From contig NZ_SPQN01000013.1 of the NCBI RefSeq assembly GCF_004571065.1, forward strand, positions 1 through 63,242: 63,242 nt of DNA, in the 5' to 3' direction. A program made the position numbers and the translations under genes. Below are positions 30,702-49,648 of the stretch, in pieces (positions within the stretch are counted from its first letter, which is position 1; each line of letters begins with the position of its first letter). Below the pieces are notes generated by a model. That model saw only the letters and a program-made list of their open reading frames with translations, did no database searches and was not told the DNA's origin. This DNA is from Geodermatophilus sp. DF01-2. Lineage in GTDB: Bacteria; Actinomycetota; Actinomycetes; Mycobacteriales; Geodermatophilaceae.

Positions 30702-31895
30702 CTACTTGACGATCTTGGTGACGCGGCCGGCGCCGACGGTACGGCCACCCTCACGGATGGCGAACCGCAGGCCCTCCTCCATGGCGATCGGCTGGATGAG
30801 CTCGACCGTCATCTCGGTGTTGTCGCCCGGCATGACCATCTCGGTGCCCGCCGGCAGGGTCACGACGCCCGTGACGTCCGTGGTCCGGAAGTAGAACTGC
30901 GGACGGTAGTTGTTGAAGAAGGGCGTGTGACGGCCACCCTCGTCCTTCGAGAGGATGTAGACCGAGCCCTCGAAGTTCGTGTGCGGGGTGATCGAACCCG
31001 GCTTCACGACGACCTGACCGCGCTCGACGTCCTCGCGCTTGATGCCGCGCAGCAGCAGGCCGACGTTGTCGCCGGCCTGGCCCTGGTCGAGCAGCTTGCG
31101 GAACATCTCGACGCCGGTGACGGTGGTCTTGGTCGAGGACGGGCGGATGCCGACGATCTCGACCTCCTCGTTCACCTTGACGATGCCGCGCTCCACGCGA
31201 CCGGTGACGACGGTGCCGCGACCGGTGATGGTGAAGACGTCCTCGACCGGCATGAGGAAGGGCTTGTCGACCTCACGCTGCGGCTCGGGGATGGCGGTGT
31301 CGACCGCGTTCATCAGCTCCATGAGCTTGTCGCCCCACTCGGCGTCGCCCTCGAGCGCCTTGAGCGCCGAGACGCGGACCACGGGGACGTCGTCGCCCGG
31401 GAACTCGTACTCGCTGAGCAGCTCGCGGACCTCCAGCTCGACGAGCTCGAGGATCTCCTCGTCGTCGACCATGTCGGCCTTGTTGAGCGCCACGACGATG
31501 TAGGGGACGCCGACCTGGCGGGCCAGGAGGACGTGTTCCTTGGTCTGCGGCATCGGGCCGTCGGTCGCGGCGACCACCAGGATGGCGCCGTCCATCTGCG
31601 CCGCGCCGGTGATCATGTTCTTGATGTAGTCGGCGTGACCGGGGCAGTCGACGTGCGCGTAGTGCCGGTTCTCGGTCTGGTACTCGACGTGCGCGATCGA
31701 GATCGTGATGCCGCGGGCCTTCTCCTCGGGCGCCTTGTCGATCTGGTCGAAGGCCGACGCCTCGTTGAGGTCCGGGTACTTGTCGTGCAGCACCTTGGTG
31801 ATCGCCGCGGTCAGCGTGGTCTTGCCGTGGTCGATGTGCCCGATGGTGCCGATGTTGACGTGCGGCTTGGTCCGCTCGAACTTGGCCTTGGCCAC
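30702..31895 (-). CDS. tuf: elongation factor Tu
   Basis: A 397-residue EF-Tu that carries aminoacyl-tRNA to the ribosome. G-domain motifs: [17 protein letters not shown] (G1), the region with the conserved Thr around [16 protein letters not shown] (G2), DCPGHADY (G3) and NKADMV (G4). GTG start with GAGGAGAGGAAC upstream. It is separated from fusA by 340 bp containing a tandem repeat and a hairpin. Confidence 0.98.
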   Translation of the reverse strand: MAKAKFERTKPHVNIGTIGHIDHGKTTLTAAITKVLHDKYPDLNEASAFDQIDKAPEEKARGITISIAHVEYQTENRHYAHVDCPGHADYIKNMITGAAQMDGAILVVAATDGPMPQTKEHVLLARQVGVPYIVVALNKADMVDDEEILELVELEVRELLSEYEFPGDDVPVVRVSALKALEGDAEWGDKLMELMNAVDTAIPEPQREVDKPFLMPVEDVFTITGRGTVVTGRVERGIVKVNEEVEIVGIRPSSTKTTVTGVEMFRKLLDQGQAGDNVGLLLRGIKREDVERGQVVVKPGSITPHTNFEGSVYILSKDEGGRHTPFFNNYRPQFYFRTTDVTGVVTLPAGTEMVMPGDNTEMTVELIQPIAMEEGLRFAIREGGRTVGAGRVTKIVK

Positions 31896-31955
31896 TGGGT
31901 TCCTCTCCTCGTGGTGTCGCAGTCGTGCGCGAACTCTGGGGTGGGCTTGCTGGGG

Positions 31956-31983
31956 GTCCGGGCGGGGGGTACCCCGCCCGGAC
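31956..31983. other. 12-bp hairpin upstream of tuf
   Basis: GTCCGGGCGGGG (31956-31967) and CCCCGCCCGGAC (31972-31983) pair around four bases, between the tandem repeat array and the tuf ribosome-binding site. It may be a processing or attenuation site between fusA and tuf. Confidence 0.45.
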
Positions 31984-31986
31984 GGG

Positions 31987-32235
31987 TCACTCGCCGGTCG
32001 CCTCGGCGATGTCCATGACTCGGCTCCGGGATCGCTCCGCGCCTCGGGCCGTGGACGGCCCTGCGATGCTCACTCTCCCGTCGCCTTCGCGATGTCCATG
32101 GCTCGGCTCCGGGCTCGCTCCGCTCCTCGGTCGCTGGCGCTCCCTACGATGCTCACTCGCCCGTCGCCTTCGCGATGTCCATGGCTCGGCTCCGGGCTCG
32201 CTCCGCTCCTCGGTCGCTGGCGCTCCCTACGATGC

Positions 32236-32260
<25 letters not shown>
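31987..32260. repeat. 83-bp tandem repeat derived from the fusA 3' end
   Basis: Three head-to-tail units of exactly 83 bp (31987, 32070, 32153), plus a 25-base partial unit that is the end of fusA itself (32236-32260). Units 2 and 3 differ at one position; unit 1 is roughly 80% similar. On the minus strand each unit carries CCGGAGCCGAG, then ATG GAC ATC GC, then the last fusA codons and TGA, giving a nine-residue ORF MDIAKATGE (MDIAEATGE in unit 1). It fills most of the fusA-tuf gap. Confidence 0.95.
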
Positions 32261-34335
<2,075 letters not shown>

Positions 34336-34433
34336 TCTGAGACTCCTCTTGGTTCGGGTCCGCGTGCGGGTCGTCCGGGGGTGACCCGGACAGCCCGCCG
34401 GCCGCGGGTGCTGGCGCCGGCCAGCAGGGGCAC

Positions 34434-34904
34434 TTACCAGCGGTAGTGCGCGAAGGCCTTGTTGGACTCGGCCATCTTGTGGGTGTCCTCACGGCGCTTG
34501 ACCGCGGCGCCCAGACCGTTGCTCGCGTCGAGCAGCTCGTTCATCAGGCGCTCGGTCATCGTCTTCTCACGACGGGCCCGGCTGTACTGGATCAGCCAGC
34601 GCAGGCCGAGCGTGGTGCTGCGCGAGGCGCGGACCTCGACCGGCACCTGGTAGGTCGCACCACCGACGCGACGGCTGCGGACCTCGAGAGCCGGCTTGAC
34701 GTTGTCCAGCGCGCGCTTGAGCGTGACGACCGGGTCGGTGTCGGTCTTGGCCCGGCAACCCTCGAGGGCGCCGTAGACGATCGCCTCGGCGACCGAGCGC
34801 TTGCCGTCGACGAGCACCTTGTTGACCAGCTGGGTCACCAGCGGCGACTGGTACACCGGGTCGGCGACCAGCGGGCGGCGCGGTGCGGGGCCCTTGCGCG
34901 GCAT
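34434..34904 (-). CDS. rpsG: 30S ribosomal protein S7
   Basis: A 156-residue S7, the head-assembly initiator. It begins [20 protein letters not shown] and has [40 protein letters not shown] and ends [18 protein letters not shown] 34904 is the family start. One base from rpsL. Confidence 0.96.
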   Translation of the reverse strand: MPRKGPAPRRPLVADPVYQSPLVTQLVNKVLVDGKRSVAEAIVYGALEGCRAKTDTDPVVTLKRALDNVKPALEVRSRRVGGATYQVPVEVRASRSTTLGLRWLIQYSRARREKTMTERLMNELLDASNGLGAAVKRREDTHKMAESNKAFAHYRW

Positions 34905-34905
34905 G

Positions 34906-35280
34906 TCAGCTCTTCTCCTTCTTCGCGCCGTACCGGCTGCGAGCCTGCTTGCGGTTGCGAACACCCTGGGTGTCGAGCGAGCCGCGGATGATCTTGTAGC
35001 GCACGCCAGGGAGATCCTTCACGCGACCGCCGCGCACGAGCACCATCGAGTGCTCCTGCAGGTTGTGGCCGACGCCCGGGATGTAGGCGGTCACCTCGAT
35101 GCCACTGGTGAGGCGGACGCGAGCGACCTTGCGCAGCGCCGAGTTCGGCTTCTTCGGCGTCGTCGTGTACACGCGGGTGCACACGCCACGGCGCTGAGGG
35201 GAGCCCTTCAGCGCCGGGGTCTTGGTCTTCTCGACCTTGTCCTCGCGGCCCTTGCGGACCAGCTGGTTGATCGTGGGCAT
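34906..35280 (-). CDS. rpsL: 30S ribosomal protein S12
   Basis: A 124-residue S12 of the decoding centre. It begins [20 protein letters not shown]. Lys43 ([11 protein letters not shown]) and Lys88 ([12 protein letters not shown]), where changes give streptomycin resistance in other bacteria, are both wild type. First gene of the str operon, with a promoter pair about 260 bp upstream. Confidence 0.97.
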   Translation of the reverse strand: MPTINQLVRKGREDKVEKTKTPALKGSPQRRGVCTRVYTTTPKKPNSALRKVARVRLTSGIEVTAYIPGVGHNLQEHSMVLVRGGRVKDLPGVRYKIIRGSLDTQGVRNRKQARSRYGAKKEKS

Positions 35281-35537
35281 GGGTGGCCTGGATCTCCTAC
35301 CTGCGCTGGGTCGTGCTGTGGACGGTGCTCTGCTGTGCCGGGTGCCGGTCCTGCCGGGGCCGTACCTCACTCCGGCCGCACTCCACCGCCGGTCCCCGCG
35401 GTCGGGCGTGTCGCCCTTTCCAGGACCGGCCGGCGATTCGAACCGGATCGGTCGCCCCCCGCGACTCGGCGCCACCACCTGCCGGCAGGCGCACCACGAA
35501 CGGGAGCAGGCCCAGGGCACCCTGGGCACGGCTGACC

Positions 35538-35566
35538 ACGATACCCGCGTGCCGGAGACCGGTCAA
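35538..35566 (-). promoter_or_regulatory. candidate promoter of the str operon
   Basis: On the minus strand TTGACC (35561-35566) and TATCGT (35538-35543) are 17 bp apart, close to the primary-sigma consensus. A start near 35531 would leave a 250-nt leader before rpsL. The remaining 551-bp gap up to the protease gene holds no convincing ORF. Confidence 0.5.
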
Positions 35567-35831
35567 AGCCGGGTCCGCCACAGCTCGGCGGGCGAAGTCG
35601 AGCCCTGTTCCGCCGGGGGTATGCATCGGTCAACGTCGTCCGGACCCCGGGTTGTTCCCGGGTGGACGGACCGGCGCGGGGCCGACGGTGGGGCGACCGT
35701 ACCGGACGGCAGGGCGAGACGGGTCCCGCCGTCCGTCGACACCCCGGCAGCCCGTCGGACACTGCGCTGGATGTCCGACCCCGGTCCTACGGTCGGTGCC
35801 AGGACGCCCACCGACCGCAACCGGAGGACTC

Positions 35832-36806
35832 GTGCACGTCGACCTCGCCCGCGAGCTCAAGGCTCATCTGTCGGCACGGCTGGATCGGTCCGCCGGCCCG
35901 ATCAGCGCCAGCGACGTCGGCGGGGGACGGTGGACGCGCCCGGCCCTCGGACTGGCCCCCGTCGGGCCCGGCCGGGCGCACCTGGCGATCCGCCTGGCGG
36001 CCAAGGAGGACGCCGACGTGCTGCTGGCGGGCCTGGACGACGTAGTGCTCGACGAGGTCGACGTCCGGGTCATCGGCACCGTCCGTGCACTCTCCTCCCC
36101 CACCCCCGGCGAGCTGCAGCGGCGCACCCGGCCGCTGGTCCCGGGGCTCTCCGTGGCCCATCCGACGGTGACGGCCGGCACGCTCGGGGGGTTCGTGCGC
36201 GTCGGCGGCCGGTTGGCGGTGCTCTCGAACAATCACGTGCTCGCGGCCGGTGACGCCGCCTCGGTCGGCGACCCGGTGCTGCAGCCGGGCCCGACCGACG
36301 GCGGGGACCCGGCGGTCGACCGGGTGGGGACGCTGGCGGCCTTCGAACGGTTCACCGACGACGGCCGGGCCAACCTGGTGGACGCCGCGGTCGCGGTGGT
36401 CGACGCCGAGCTGCCGCTGGAGCCGGGCCGGTTGCCCGGAGGTCCCCTGGGGGTCGAACCGTTGCAGGTGGACGACGTGGAACCCGACGAGCGGGTGGAG
36501 AAGGTCGGCCGCACCACCGGGCACACGGTCGGCCGGGTCAGCGCCGTGGAGGTCGACGGCGTGGCCGTGCAGTACGACCGGGGGGTCCACACCTTCGACG
36601 ACCAGGTCGAGATCGACGGGGTCGCCGGGGGGTTCAGTGCGGGTGGCGACAGTGGCTCGGTGATCTGGCGCAGCACCGACCGGGCTCCGCTGGGCCTGCT
36701 CTTCGCGGGCAGCGACACCGGGGGCCGCAACGGTGGCGGCGTGACCTTCGCCAACCCCCTGGCGACCGTCCTGTCCGTCCTCGACCTCCAGTGGGTCGCC
36801 GGCTGA
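35832..36806 (+). CDS. trypsin-like serine protease family protein
   Basis: A 324-residue protein with a chymotrypsin-fold triad: His in LSNNHVLAAGDAAS, Asp in NLVDAAVAVVDAE and Ser in SAGGDSGSVIWRS. No signal peptide is visible, so it is probably cytoplasmic. Residues about 35-90 (ALGLAPVGPGRAHLAIRLAA to VDVRVIGTVRAL) resemble the small protein encoded at 37018. GTG at 35832 has GGAGG four bases upstream; the open frame extends further back without family-like sequence. Substrate unknown. It is transcribed away from the str operon. Confidence 0.75.
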   Translation: MHVDLARELKAHLSARLDRSAGPISASDVGGGRWTRPALGLAPVGPGRAHLAIRLAAKEDADVLLAGLDDVVLDEVDVRVIGTVRALSSPTPGELQRRTRPLVPGLSVAHPTVTAGTLGGFVRVGGRLAVLSNNHVLAAGDAASVGDPVLQPGPTDGGDPAVDRVGTLAAFERFTDDGRANLVDAAVAVVDAELPLEPGRLPGGPLGVEPLQVDDVEPDERVEKVGRTTGHTVGRVSAVEVDGVAVQYDRGVHTFDDQVEIDGVAGGFSAGGDSGSVIWRSTDRAPLGLLFAGSDTGGRNGGGVTFANPLATVLSVLDLQWVAG

Positions 36807-36835
36807 AGAAGGACGTCCTGCCCATGGCCCCCGTC

Positions 36836-36976
36836 CCGAGGCTCGTCCCGAGCTTGCGAGGGTCGAGTGGCCCCGTCCTGGGCACCGCCGCGAGCCTGCG
36901 AGCGGTGGGGAGGACAGGGTGGCCCCCCTGCGGGGTCCCGCCGCGAACTCGCGAGTGGCGGGGGGCAGGGGGGTCC
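36836..36976. repeat. three tandem copies of the palindromic gene-end element (copy H)
   Basis: Three consecutive variants start near 36836, 36869 and 36921 (cores CGTCCCGAGCTTGCGAGGG, CGCCGCGAGCCTGCGAGCGG and CGCCGCGAACTCGCGAGTGG). They fill the 211-bp gap between the protease stop and the 71-residue ORF. This is the only clear tandem array of the element in the window. Confidence 0.7.
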
Positions 36977-37017
36977 TTGCTCTGTCGCGACGGCCTGATC
37001 GGGGGCACCATGGGTGC

Positions 37018-37233
37018 ATGACCGACCGCACCTCCGCCCGAGCCGCCAAGAGCGCGCTGCGCGATCGGCTGGCGGCCGACCCGGGCGTCGTGGGTGTCGG
37101 CCTGGCCCGCCGGGACAGCGGTTACGTCGTCAAGGTCGACCTGGCCGACGCGCACGCCGCCGAGCGAGTGCCCCGAGACGTGGACGGCGTCCGCGTGGTC
37201 ACCGAGGTCGTCGGAGTCGTCCGTCCCCTCTGA
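37018..37233 (+). CDS. small uncharacterised protein resembling the protease N-terminal region
   Basis: 71 residues, no cysteine, no signal peptide. The pattern DPGVVGVGLARRDSGYVVKV then DVDGVRVVTEVVGVVRPL resembles the segment that precedes the protease domain in the gene at 35832 (GRAHLAIRLAA, VDVRVIGTVRAL). Such VGVG / VDGVxV modules occur at the N-terminus of trypsin-like proteins in other bacteria, from memory. It could be a detached propeptide-like or partner domain of the neighbour protease. Start: ATG at 37018. Confidence 0.6.
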   Translation: MTDRTSARAAKSALRDRLAADPGVVGVGLARRDSGYVVKVDLADAHAAERVPRDVDGVRVVTEVVGVVRPL

Positions 37234-37306
37234 GGTCCAGGCCATCGGGTCCCCCGATACGGTCGGCGCGGCGCCGACGGTGGCGCCGCCGACCTGAGGA
37301 GTGGAC

Positions 37307-38350
<1,044 letters not shown>

Positions 38351-38418
38351 GGTCAGCCGGTTCCGTCACGTGACGGACGGGCGCCGACCACGACGAGAGG
38401 CGCCGTCCTGGCTCGCTC

Positions 38419-38462
38419 TCCCGGTTCCGGGCTCACAACTGGTGCTGAGCCCGGAACCGGGA
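38419..38462. terminator. 17-bp hairpin after the LLM oxidoreductase
   Basis: Arms 38419-38435 and 38446-38462 are exact complements (CCCGGTTCCGGGCTCA core) around a ten-base loop. First of three consecutive hairpins between convergent genes. Confidence 0.65.
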
Positions 38463-38483
38463 TGATCAGCTCAGCTGATCATC
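38461..38483. terminator. 10-bp AT-richer hairpin
   Basis: GATGATCAGC and GCTGATCATC pair around TCA; unusually AT-rich for this region. Second of three stacked hairpins between the LLM gene and rpoC. Confidence 0.45.
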
Positions 38484-38498
38484 GGGGCGCCGGACAGC

Positions 38499-38536
38499 GG
38501 AGGGCCCCGCAGGTCGGTCGACCTGCGGGGCCCTCC
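38499..38536. terminator. 17-bp hairpin, terminator of rpoC
   Basis: Arms 38499-38515 and 38520-38536 pair perfectly (GGAGGGCCCCGCAGGTC) around a four-base loop, 18 bp from the rpoC stop. Probably ends the rpoBC transcript; symmetric, so could act both ways. Confidence 0.7.
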
Positions 38537-38553
38537 TCATGGACTACCGGGGA

Positions 38554-42459
<3,906 letters not shown>

Positions 42460-42520
42460 TGAGTGGACCCCTTTCCCGGGGTTTCGTTACTGAACGATCA
42501 CTGTGGAGTCTTGGCTGGAA

Positions 42521-42575
42521 GGCCCCGCCCGGAGGCTCACCCCGAGCCTGCGAGGGGTGAGGGGGGCGGGGTCCT
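42521..42575. repeat. palindromic gene-end element, copy I (between rpoB and rpoC)
   Basis: Arms GGCCCCGCCC and GGGCGGGGTCC, core CACCCCGAGCCTGCGAGGGG. Three bases after the rpoB stop. Because rpoB and rpoC are normally one transcript, this copy cannot be a complete terminator. Confidence 0.75.
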
Positions 42576-42578
42576 CTC

Positions 42579-46088
<3,510 letters not shown>

Positions 46089-46294
46089 GATGCGTCCTTC
46101 CAAGGACCTCACGACGTGCGGGCGGTGGGTGCTGATTCGTCCTGGGTCGTCGTCGGCGGTGATGGCGGGGCTGTCCGTCTGAACTGCTGAACGGGCCTGC
46201 CCGGACGGTCGACGGGCGTCCGGGAGGTCCTCCCCCGGGCACCCCAGGCGACCCGTCTCGGCGGGCAAGCAGTCAGGGGGCAGCGCAACAGAGA

Positions 46295-46323
46295 ACCTTA
46301 CCCCTGCGCGGACGGGCTGTCCA
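46295..46323 (-). promoter_or_regulatory. candidate rpoBC promoter
   Basis: Minus-strand TGGACA (46318-46323) and TAAGGT (46295-46300) with a 17-bp spacer. Predicted start near 46288, leader about 200 nt. The 696-bp space from rpoB to rplL otherwise contains the interrupted repeat copy J and the rplL terminator; no gene is seen. Confidence 0.5.
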
Positions 46324-46489
46324 CGTCGGGGGTCCACGCACGATGGGGACCACACCCCGGGAAGGGCAGCCGGCCGGGCAGGGCCGGGCCGCCCACGACG
46401 GCACGGCCATGATGCCAGTCCGAGGGCCGCCGTGGGGCCACCACGCCGAGCGCGTCCGGGCGGGACGGCGCGCGGCCTCCTGCCGGGTC

Positions 46490-46632
46490 CCGGTTCCGTC
46501 CGGGCACTGCCCCGAGCCTGTAATGGAAATCGGCGATTCCCATCGTTCGAGGCGGCCCGCAGGGGCCATGGATCCTGCGAGGGGTGCGGGAGGACGAGGC
46601 CCTTCTACGAGGGCGGGGAGCAGAGGTCCTTC
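46490..46632. repeat. palindromic gene-end element copy J, interrupted by a 53-bp insertion
   Basis: The left half (to CCCCGAGCCTG at 46520) and right half (CCTGCGAGGGGTG from 46574) of the element are split by 46521-46573, flanked by CCTG on both sides. The insert is AT-richer and itself forms a hairpin (ATGGAAATC with GATTCCCAT, one mismatch). A second partial right half follows (to 46632). Confidence 0.55.
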
Positions 46633-46696
46633 TTCAGCCGGTGGTGAGCGGGCGCCAGGTCGCCGATCTTCCACGTACCGCCGACCCGCCCGGGCG

Positions 46697-46735
46697 CCGC
46701 AGGGGCCGCCCTCGGGATGAGGACGGCCCCTGCGG
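46697..46735 (-). terminator. terminator of rplJ-rplL
   Basis: CCGCAGGGGCCG (46697-46708) and CGGCCCCTGCGG (46724-46735) pair perfectly, with an inner CCTC/GAGG stem, about 50 bp after the rplL stop. It separates rplJL from the rpoBC promoter. Confidence 0.65.
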
Positions 46736-46784
46736 GTCGGACGAGGTGGTGCTCACCCGGCGGTCGGAACCGCCGGGTACCGGG

Positions 46785-47180
46785 TCACTTGACGGTGACG
46801 GTGGCGCCGGCGCCCTCGAGAGCGGCCTTGGCCTTCTCGGCGGCGTCCTTGGCGACCTTCTCCAGGACCGGCTTCGGCGCGCCGTCGACCAGGTCCTTGG
46901 CCTCCTTGAGGCCGAGCGAGGTCAGCCCGCGCACCTCCTTGATGACCTGGATCTTCTTGTCGCCGGCGTTCTCGAGGATGACGTCGAACTCGTCCTGCTC
47001 CTCGGCGGCGGCGGCACCGCCGTCGCCACCGCCACCGGCCGGCGCGGCAGCCGCGACGGCGACCGGGGCAGCAGCGGTGACCTCGAAGGTCTCCTCGAAC
47101 TGCTTCACGAAGTCGGACAGCTCGAGCAGCGTCATCTCCTTGAACGCGTCGAGCAGTTCCTCGGTGGACAGCTTGGCCAT
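46785..47180 (-). CDS. rplL: 50S ribosomal protein L7/L12
   Basis: A 131-residue stalk protein. N-terminal dimer region: [34 protein letters not shown]. An Ala/Gly-rich hinge follows, then the factor-binding domain [20 protein letters not shown] and [20 protein letters not shown]. It follows rplJ by 18 bp. Confidence 0.97.
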   Translation of the reverse strand: MAKLSTEELLDAFKEMTLLELSDFVKQFEETFEVTAAAPVAVAAAAPAGGGGDGGAAAAEEQDEFDVILENAGDKKIQVIKEVRGLTSLGLKEAKDLVDGAPKPVLEKVAKDAAEKAKAALEGAGATVTVK

Positions 47181-47198
47181 GGTCTCTCCTCGGGTGGG

Positions 47199-47813
47199 TC
47201 AGTCGGTGCTGGCCGCGGTGTCGGCGGCAGCGTCGGTGTCGGTGGTGGTGTCGGCAGCAGTCACATCGGTGGCCGGTGCGGCCGCCGCGGGAGCGCCCTC
47301 GGCGGGCTTCTTCTCCTTGAGGGCCTCGGCCAGGCGGGCGACCTGCGACAGCGGGGCCTGGAACAGCCCGGCGGCCTTGGTCAGGTTGCCCTTCATCGCC
47401 CCGGCCAGCTTGGCCAGTTGGACCTCGCGCGGCTCGACGTCGGCGAGGGCGGTGACCTCGGCGGGGCCGACCGTGCGGCCCTCGACGACGCCGCCCTTGA
47501 CGACGAGCAGCGGGTTGGCGCGCGCGAAGTCACGGATGGCCTTGGCGGCGTTGACCGGGTCGCCCTCGATGAAGGCGATCGCGGTCGGACCGTTGAGCAG
47601 CGGACCGAGGTCGGCGTGGCCGACTTGCTCCGCGGCCCGCTTCGTCAAGGTGTTCTTGACGACGGCGTAGCTGCTGCCCTCACCGAGGGAACGGCGCAGC
47701 TGGGTCAGCTGGGCCACGGTCAGCCCGCGGTACTCGGTGAGCACCGCCGCGCTGGACGACTGGAACCGCTCGGTGATCTCGTCGATCACTGCGGCCTTCG
47801 CCTGCGTGGGCAT
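47199..47813 (-). CDS. rplJ: 50S ribosomal protein L10 with acidic tail
   Basis: A 204-residue L10 that anchors L12 dimers. It begins [20 protein letters not shown] and has [20 protein letters not shown] and [16 protein letters not shown]. The last 35 residues are Ala/Thr/Asp-rich ([20 protein letters not shown]). ATG 47813 has GAGGAGG upstream. Confidence 0.96.
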   Translation of the reverse strand: MPTQAKAAVIDEITERFQSSSAAVLTEYRGLTVAQLTQLRRSLGEGSSYAVVKNTLTKRAAEQVGHADLGPLLNGPTAIAFIEGDPVNAAKAIRDFARANPLLVVKGGVVEGRTVGPAEVTALADVEPREVQLAKLAGAMKGNLTKAAGLFQAPLSQVARLAEALKEKKPAEGAPAAAAPATDVTAADTTTDTDAAADTAASTD

Positions 47814-48045
47814 GGGCCTCCTCTCGTCTGTCGGGCGGACCACCGGCCGGTGCGCGACGGCAGGCGATCAACCGGGCCCGGAGACGAGGAACGCCCCGGC
47901 GCAGGCGCACGGGGCGAAGGACGCGGGCGCGGAACGCCACGTCGGTCGAACCGTCCTCCTGCGCGGGCCGCCCGGGATCCGGGACCTTCGATCGCACGCG
48001 GACGTGCGACGACCAGCGGTCTTGGGGGGAACGCCGGCCAGCATA
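47814..48045 (-). promoter_or_regulatory. rplJ-rplL leader, likely L10-responsive
   Basis: A leader of about 220 nt before rplJ with an internal hairpin (CGCCCCG / CGGGGCG) and a -10-like TATGCT on the minus strand at 48040-48045, but no good -35. Bacterial rplJL leaders usually bind the L10-L12 complex for autoregulation; the position fits, but the exact L10-leader fold was not verified. Confidence 0.35.
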
Positions 48046-48170
48046 CGCCATGCCGGGCGGACGCCACCGTCGCCGTCCTCACCCGGCGAGGTCGCCGGTC
48101 TCGCCCGCGCGACGGCCCGTAGCCGGGCGAGATCGCCGATGTCGCCGCGACGTCGGCCCCACGACGAACG

Positions 48171-48202
48171 AGGCCCCGCAGCGCGGTGCGCTGCGGGGGC
48201 CT
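48171..48202 (-). terminator. terminator of rplK-rplA
   Basis: AGGCCCCGCAGCGC and GCGCTGCGGGGGCCT pair around GGT with one bulged base, about 65 bp after the rplA stop and before the rplJL leader. Confidence 0.6.
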
Positions 48203-48217
48203 GCCGAGCCGAGTATC

Positions 48218-48268
48218 GGCCCCGTCCAGAGGCTCACCGCGAGCCGGCGCGCGGTGAGGGGACAGTCC
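48218..48268. repeat. palindromic gene-end element, copy K
   Basis: Arms GGCCCCGTCC and GGACAGTCC with core CACCGCGAGCCGGCGCGCGG; overlaps the rplA stop codon. Weaker pairing in the outer arm than other copies. Confidence 0.6.
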
Positions 48269-48981
48269 TACTGCTCGTCCACCGTCAGGTTGCGGGTGCG
48301 GTTCGGGTCGACCGGGATGCCCGGGCCCATCGTGGTGGAGATGGTGACCTTCTTCAGGTACCGGCCCTTGGCGGCGGCCGGCTTGGCCCGGAGCACCTCG
48401 TCCAGCGCCGCGGCGTAGTTCTCCACGAGCCTGGTCTCGTCGAACGATGCCTTGCCGATCACCAGGTGCAGGTTGGCCTGCTTGTCGACGCGGAAGTTGA
48501 TCTTCCCGCCCTTGATGTCGTTGACCGCCTTGGTGACGTCGGGGGTCACCGTGCCGGTCTTCGGGTTCGGCATGAGGCCGCGCGGGCCGAGGATGCGGGC
48601 GATCCGGCCGACCTTGGCCATCTGGTCGGGGGTGGCGATGGCGGCGTCGAAGTCCAGGAAGCCGCCCTGGATTCGCTCGATCAGGTCGTCCGAGCCGACG
48701 ACGTCGGCGCCGGCGGCCTCGGCCTCGGCGGCCTTGTCACCGGTCGCGAAGACGATGACGCGGGCGGTCTTGCCGGTACCGTGCGGCAGGTTGACCGTGC
48801 CGCGGACCATCTGGTCGGCCTTGCGCGGGTCGACACCCAGGCGCATGGCCACCTCGACGGTGGCGTCGTAGGACGTCGGAGACGTCTCCTTGGCCAGGGT
48901 GGCCGCCTGCAGCGGGGTGTAGAGGTTCTCGCGGTCGACCTTCTCGGCCACCGCGCGGTACTTCTTGCCGTGCTTCGCCAT
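48268..48981 (-). CDS. rplA: 50S ribosomal protein L1
   Basis: A 237-residue L1 of the E-site stalk. It begins [40 protein letters not shown] is the conserved RNA-binding loop, and [20 protein letters not shown] follows. ATG 48981 is the family start. In E. coli L1 represses its own operon. Confidence 0.96.
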   Translation of the reverse strand: MAKHGKKYRAVAEKVDRENLYTPLQAATLAKETSPTSYDATVEVAMRLGVDPRKADQMVRGTVNLPHGTGKTARVIVFATGDKAAEAEAAGADVVGSDDLIERIQGGFLDFDAAIATPDQMAKVGRIARILGPRGLMPNPKTGTVTPDVTKAVNDIKGGKINFRVDKQANLHLVIGKASFDETRLVENYAAALDEVLRAKPAAAKGRYLKKVTISTTMGPGIPVDPNRTRNLTVDEQ

Positions 48982-49051
48982 GGTGTGTCCTCTCCCCCGG
49001 CGCCTCGGCCGGGAGTCGTGTGGTGCGCGGGCCTGGCGGGGCCCTCCCACG

Positions 49052-49109
49052 AAGGACCCCGCTACCCCCCACACCTCGCAAGCTCGGCGCGGGACCCTGC
49101 AGCGGGGCC
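49052..49109. repeat. palindromic gene-end element, copy L (inverted)
   Basis: Opposite orientation from most copies: AAGGACCCCGCT on the left and AGCGGGGCC on the right, core CACCTCGCAAGCTCGGCGCG. Located between rplK and rplA, about 25 bp from the rplK stop. Confidence 0.65.
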
Positions 49110-49134
49110 GCAAGGGTTGCTTGTCGTTGCTGCC

Positions 49135-49563
49135 CTACTGGACCGTGATGCCCATCGACCGGGCGGTGCCGGCGATGATCTTCTCCGCCTCGTCGAGCGA
49201 GTTGGCGTTGAGGTCGGCCATCTTGGTCTGGGCGATCTCCCGGACCTGGTCCCGGGTGACCGTCGCGACCTTGGTTTTGTGCGGCTCACCGGAGCCCTTC
49301 TCCACACCGGCCGCCTTGAGCAGCATGCGCGCCGCCGGCGGGGTCTTGGTGACGAAGGTGAACGAGCGGTCCTCGTAGACCGAGATCTCCACCGGGATCA
49401 CGTTGCCGCGCTGCGACTCCGTGGCGGCGTTGTACGCCTTGCAGAACTCCATGATGTTGACGCCGTGCTGGCCCAGCGCCGGACCCACGGGCGGAGCGGG
49501 CGTGGCCGCACCGGCGTTGATCTGGAGCTTGATGACCGCGGTCAACCGCTTCCTGGGGGGCAT
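49135..49563 (-). CDS. rplK: 50S ribosomal protein L11
   Basis: A 142-residue L11 of the GTPase-associated centre, needed for RelA response and thiostrepton action. It has [40 protein letters not shown] and the C-terminal RNA-binding region. ATG 49563. Confidence 0.97.
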   Translation of the reverse strand: MPPRKRLTAVIKLQINAGAATPAPPVGPALGQHGVNIMEFCKAYNAATESQRGNVIPVEISVYEDRSFTFVTKTPPAARMLLKAAGVEKGSGEPHKTKVATVTRDQVREIAQTKMADLNANSLDEAEKIIAGTARSMGITVQ

Positions 49564-49590
49564 GACTTCCTTCTGGTGACGGGATGGAAC

Positions 49591-49647
49591 GGCCCCGTCG
49601 CAGGGCCCCGCCGCGAGCGTGCGAGCGGTGGGGGGCGACGGGGTCCT
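49591..49647. repeat. palindromic gene-end element, copy M
   Basis: One of the cleanest copies: GGCCCCGTCGC pairs with GCGACGGGGTCC, and the inner CCCCGCCGC pairs with GCGGTGGGG. One base from the nusG stop, between nusG and rplK. Confidence 0.78.
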
Positions 49648-49648
49648 C

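Noticed and set aside
31987-32235. CRISPR-like array
   Set aside because: Units are directly adjacent 83-bp copies with no unique spacers; it is a tandem duplication of the fusA end.
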